From Lepisosteus oculatus (taxonomy: Eukaryota; Chordata; Actinopteri; Semionotiformes; Lepisosteidae), in the NCBI RefSeq assembly GCF_040954835.1, contig NC_090703.1, forward strand, positions 12,891,001 through 12,955,000: a stretch of 64,000 nt of DNA. The letters run 5' to 3'. Below, one piece after another: positions 46,125 through 64,000 of this stretch. How positions within the stretch are numbered: the stretch's first letter is position 1; every line of letters starts with the position of its first letter. Made by a program: the position numbers and the translations under genes. The notes beneath the pieces are model-generated. The model was given only the letters and a program-made list of their open reading frames with translations. It was not told the origin of the DNA and did not search any database.

Positions 46125-47453
46125 ACCATTCTCCAAACCTGAAAAGATTTTTCTACCATCTTTATTTTTCCAAAAACGTATTAAATAATTTTAAAAAAGT
46201 AATACAAAAATGTACAACAAAAAATGGGTGCACACGTTATATATACTGTACATACATAAGGCAGGCTAAGAGTTACAGTAGTTGACGTCCGCTGGCTTAT
46301 ACAAGAGGCCAAATGAATTTTCAAAATTTGGCATTTGGTGGATTCATAAAAAGGAAAGGAAAATGGGAGGTTGTTTTGAAAAGCTGGGTGTCACCAGTTC
46401 CTTTTTCTTCCTCTACCCTCTGACACTATAATTGTCGGTTGTTGGTCAGCTCTGCCTGTAGCAATGAGGACTGAGGGTGCTCTCTTCTGACACATCCACC
46501 AGTGAGCATAGTTATTTCTGTGCATTGCAAACTCCACATTGCCTACCGGGAGAGTTGGCACTAACTGGAGGAGCCCAAAACCGCAGGAGTCCCTGCTGGT
46601 CGACAATCTGATGACACTCCAGCTGGTGCAAGTTCATCTAATCTTGACTGGCTTGACTCGGCCGATTGCACACAGCTCCTGGGAAAATCCTATCAAGGTC
46701 AGCTAACGTCATAACATAGGCCAGTCATGGGCCCAGGACCATACCTTACAAGTGCTGTAAATAATAGAGGGGGTTGAATACTGAAAAGAGCAAGTACAGC
46801 AAAAGCTTCATTATCTCAAGTTAAAAAGTAAGAGAGCTGCTCTGAGAGAGACCACACATTTGTTGCATTTTCTCACAACAGGTGTGATACTTAGATTTTT
46901 TTACACAACATTTTGGCATAGATTCACCGTGGGATGAAAAACCCACAAATCACAAAATACAAATGGGGGGGGTTTAGGTGAAATTTAGTAAACACAAAAA
47001 CCTAACTGTACTACATTATTATGGTTTCATAAATTCATAACATCTAAAACAATAAGATTGATACTTCCACAGTGAAACATAACGTCAAGGCTCATTATTC
47101 CTTATTGAAATCCGTTTTGGCAAATTGGGAAAGGCAGTAAGGTTGAATTTTGCCCAATTTTGCATATTAATCTAGTAGCAGAACAGCATTACTGTACCTT
47201 GTCAATATACTGTACATACATGCAGAACAAAGTCAAGATGACAAAACCACAGAAAACAAAATCGGTAGAAAAGCTTTTTTCAGTGCATAGAATGACATCA
47301 CCTGATCACACAGCACACCTGGAACCCTTAGCATTCTTAAAGCTGCTTGCCACTTGTGAAACTGGAACCACCTTGCCGGTTGCATTTGTTTTTAAGACAA
47401 TCCTGTTTTTTCCTGCAAGTCTCTCAGTCCCCTCGGGTTTATGAGCTGTAACT

Positions 47454-61334
<13,881 letters not shown>

Positions 61335-61371
61335 CTGCTGAAGGAAGGCAAAGAATAACATGTGATCACAG

Positions 61372-61575
61372 CCATTCATCCTTTTTCTAACTGGGGGGAC
61401 CAGAGCCTATCCCAGCAAGCCTCAGGTGCAAGACAAGGATACACCCTGGATGGGACACCAGTCCAGTGCAGGACACACAGAGACACAGACACACACTGGG
61501 GCCAATTCTCCCAGATGCCTACCAGTAGGCTTTGGACTGTGGGATGAAACCAGAGCACCCGGAAGAAACCCAGGC
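61372..61575 (-). mobile_element. tRNA-derived SINE, 3' part
   Basis: On the minus strand 'gtgctctggtttcatcccac', 'ggacactggtgtcccatcc'-type and 'tgggataggctctggtcccc' blocks match the 3' half of the element at 52497-52860. The tRNA head is missing. Confidence 0.75.
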
Positions 61576-64000
61576 AAACAAAAGTAAAGTCATATTTTCA
61601 TATGAAGAACTGAATGTTTGAATTCAAATAATAGAGTACAGATCATGATGATCGAGTCCTTTCTGCACAGAACCACACTAAAGTTACATGTAAAAGTGAA
61701 GGCGGACTTTAATGTTACACTCCTCTTTATCTTTGTATTGTGTAATTTAAGTGCCTTGAGAACGCCATCCATTGAAAGGCTCTTTTAAAGAATAAACTTA
61801 ATTCAGTGACCTTGTCCCAGTTTTTTTTACATATCAACAAATAGAAGATACAAACGGATGGTCTAAAACGACAGGATATGCGTTTTTCTCAAAACAAATA
61901 CTGTATTAAGTTACCAGGCACAGCACGTTAATAAAATCCTCCGATTAATAATCTGTGCAGAAAACGAGTGCCAGTGAGTTTGTCGTCAGGTGCACACCGC
62001 TTTAAATAAAGGGTTATTTTAATAAGATCTGCCCTTTAACAACAGGGAACTCCCATGCAAGTATAAATAGAAAACTTTTCTACAATGCCTAATTAATTTT
62101 TTATCAAGAGACTGAAATAGCACAGGTAGTTTGAGGAACACTGTTGATGTCAACGAACGCGCTTTACTCGCGTACTCTGCAAAATGGAAAAAAGCTGCAA
62201 ACTACCTGTAGATATACAAGACGTTAGGGTTATGAGTACACCCGGATTCTTCACCAGAAGCAAAAATATTTCAAAATAACGAGTGGTGGAACAGAACTGT
62301 GGTAAAAAAGATAATGCAGAAAGATTTTCATAACTATTTTAAGAGTCACTCCATCTCTCATCATGCATTTACTTCCCCTTAGAGGCACGGAAAATTCAAC
62401 ATGACGACAGAAACCAATAGTATTTCTTGCATTTGAATGCATGTCTTTATTACTAATAACGAATATTCCAAAGCTCATATTCAATAGATAAAGACACAAC
62501 GAAGAAAATATTTAATACCGAGTTGAAAAAAGCAGTGCTGCCCTGAAATCTTAAATACACCCAGTAGCGCTTTTCTTACTCTGCTTAAGTAAACACTAGT
62601 CACATGAAGCCACGTTTGTACCGAAATGATGAACAGCACACCTGTCTCAGAAATACGACTCTTGTTCAATTCCAGTACCTACACTCGTAACATCTAGAGC
62701 TACGTCTTCAAAAGAGACGATGAATTAAATGCGCAAAACAATAAATTAAACTGAAATCTCTATATAATGTATTCACGTGTATAAAAAAAACACCGATGAA
62801 AAGCCTGACGTAAACATTCTCGGTCGTCTACGAATTTTTCTAATCTTTTCAGTTTCACGCCCGCTTTTGTATCGCACCGTAAAAAGAAACACCATGTGAA
62901 GCTAGCAATTCTGACCTGTTATTTTTTAACGTGACTTCTGTCAAAGCCCCTATAAAAAAAAAACCGAGCCGTGAAGTTACGGTAAACGTTTCCCAACCAA
63001 GTTACTCTCTTCGCTTAGGCAAATGCGAAATTGAACACGAAATGCACCTTCTCTGTGGTCTTCTTTACGCCCTGAAGCAAAACAACAGCTGTCGTGCGGT
63101 CCAAGATGCTGAGAAACGAGGATCTTGTTCTGTGCGAGGATCTGCCAAGGAGAGCGCTATGCTAGTGGAAATGTGGCAGACTGAGAGCTAAGGCTTTTAC
63201 CGATCGGTCCCCATAGGAACTGGTTTCCGAGCTCCGCCTCTTCACGTAGCTGGGGGAAATCTAAACGCAAGCATCAGAAAAACCTCCGCAATCTACAGAA
63301 CAAGGAATTAAGTGCAAAGCGACAGGAGAGGGAAAAAAAACACCCTTGTGATTTTGCGACCCTGCACTGCAAATGCAAATTAGAAAACGAGCACTTCGGG
63401 GATCTTACAAAAATCAGCACAGAATAAATACTGCCAGATTATTGGCAATTCTTCTACCTTCGCCAGATTTTGACTAAAATTAAACGAACTTTTTATGTCA
63501 ATGTGTGGAGGTTCGCTGTATTTAAAGCAGAATAGTGACACGTGACGCTTTGTTGTTGCGATGTACGACATGCTTAACTTCAAACAGTACTTTAATAACT
63601 TAAAAGTTATTATCTGACGCTATTCAGTGTTTCTGGACTGCTTTCAATTGCAGGTGTTAAGTAGTATTACCAGAAGACTACTATTTTTGATGTTTTCTTA
63701 AGAGATCTCCATATAGGGCTCACAGAGCTTGCAATATAGTTTATATTAATTGCCCCCATGTGTGCTCTTTAAGCACAACACCCTTTAAAATAGGCTACCT
63801 GCTGTGTATTTCGTACCAGTCTGACAGCACTGTACAGTATTCTCCTTCACAAGAATCTCTTCTACTGGGCTGGAACGCGCTATCTCCTAGTACGTTTAAC
63901 AGAATTGCACGAATGTCTTGAAGATCAGTATTTTTTCTCGTTGCGATATACTTAATTTATAAGTGCGTTTTTAAAAACGTTTCTCAATTGTGTTACACTA
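61576..64000. other. CDKL1 upstream region
   Basis: This should hold the CDKL1 5'UTR intron and promoter. The part at about 63050-63260 is less AT-rich, with a GC-box-like ccgcctc near 63234 and the X-box at 63207. I could not fix the first exon: CAG|GTCAGA near 62920 (minus strand) is one possible donor. I see no exon of the next gene; in human that is MAP4K5. Confidence 0.5.
63207..63220 (-). promoter_or_regulatory. X-box (RFX site) in probable CDKL1 promoter
   Basis: GTCCCCATAGGAAC fits the ciliary-gene X-box consensus RYYNYYWTRRNRAC at every defined position, and so does its reverse complement. It lies about 1.9 kb upstream of the CDKL1 start codon, next to a GC-richer patch. RFX factors drive many cilium genes through this motif. 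Confidence 0.5.

Noticed and set aside
63000..64000. First exon of MAP4K5, expected next by synteny
   Set aside because: I found no sequence resembling its kinase N-terminus on either strand before the window ends.

Overview
This is nuclear DNA of a vertebrate, almost certainly a ray-finned fish. The reasons are AT-rich introns with strict GT-AG boundaries, fish-type SINE/LINE tails, a full-length fish-type Tc1 transposon and 5S-rRNA-derived SINEs. A non-teleost fish (gar, bowfin or similar) is my guess, not proven. The gene order and strands, SOS2(-) L2HGDH(-) DMAC2L(+) CDKL1(-), are the same as on human chromosome 14q21.

Layout. Positions 772-27451 hold the first four coding exons of SOS2 on the minus strand. 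Its 24.9-kb intron 1 is the accessory zone of the window. It carries SINEs, an inverted-repeat (foldback-like) structure at about 15.74-18.55 kb enclosing a CpG-rich 62-63-bp tandem array and a CCAAT trio, an apparently intact Tc1 element at 18558-20188, and an older Tc1-like relic. The SOS2 promoter is CpG-rich, and a 356-bp segment at its upstream side also occurs about 2.8 kb away inside intron 1. Positions 28.5-33.2 kb are intergenic with another Tc1-like relic. Positions 33186-41501 are complete L2HGDH, ten coding exons and 452 aa, rebuilt exon by exon including a 35-bp micro-exon. A compact divergent promoter (41502 to about 41700) separates it from DMAC2L, which has four coding exons (43024-45864) and encodes 200 aa. 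Positions 47454-61289 are complete CDKL1 on the minus strand, nine coding exons and 351 aa, convergent with DMAC2L. Its likely promoter near 63.2 kb holds a perfect X-box.

How the genes relate. L2HGDH (an FAD dehydrogenase) and DMAC2L (ATP-synthase factor B) are both mitochondrial and share a promoter with a CCAAT box and a nuclear-receptor-type site. CDKL1 is a cilium-linked kinase, which fits an RFX X-box. SOS2 is a Ras guanine-nucleotide exchange factor with no obvious link to the others. The most unusual structure is the array at about 16.4-16.8 kb: palindromic TCGCGA dyads spaced 21 and 42 bp apart, matching DNA helical phasing, between inverted repeats. I found no microbial-type gene system and no convincing new protein gene.
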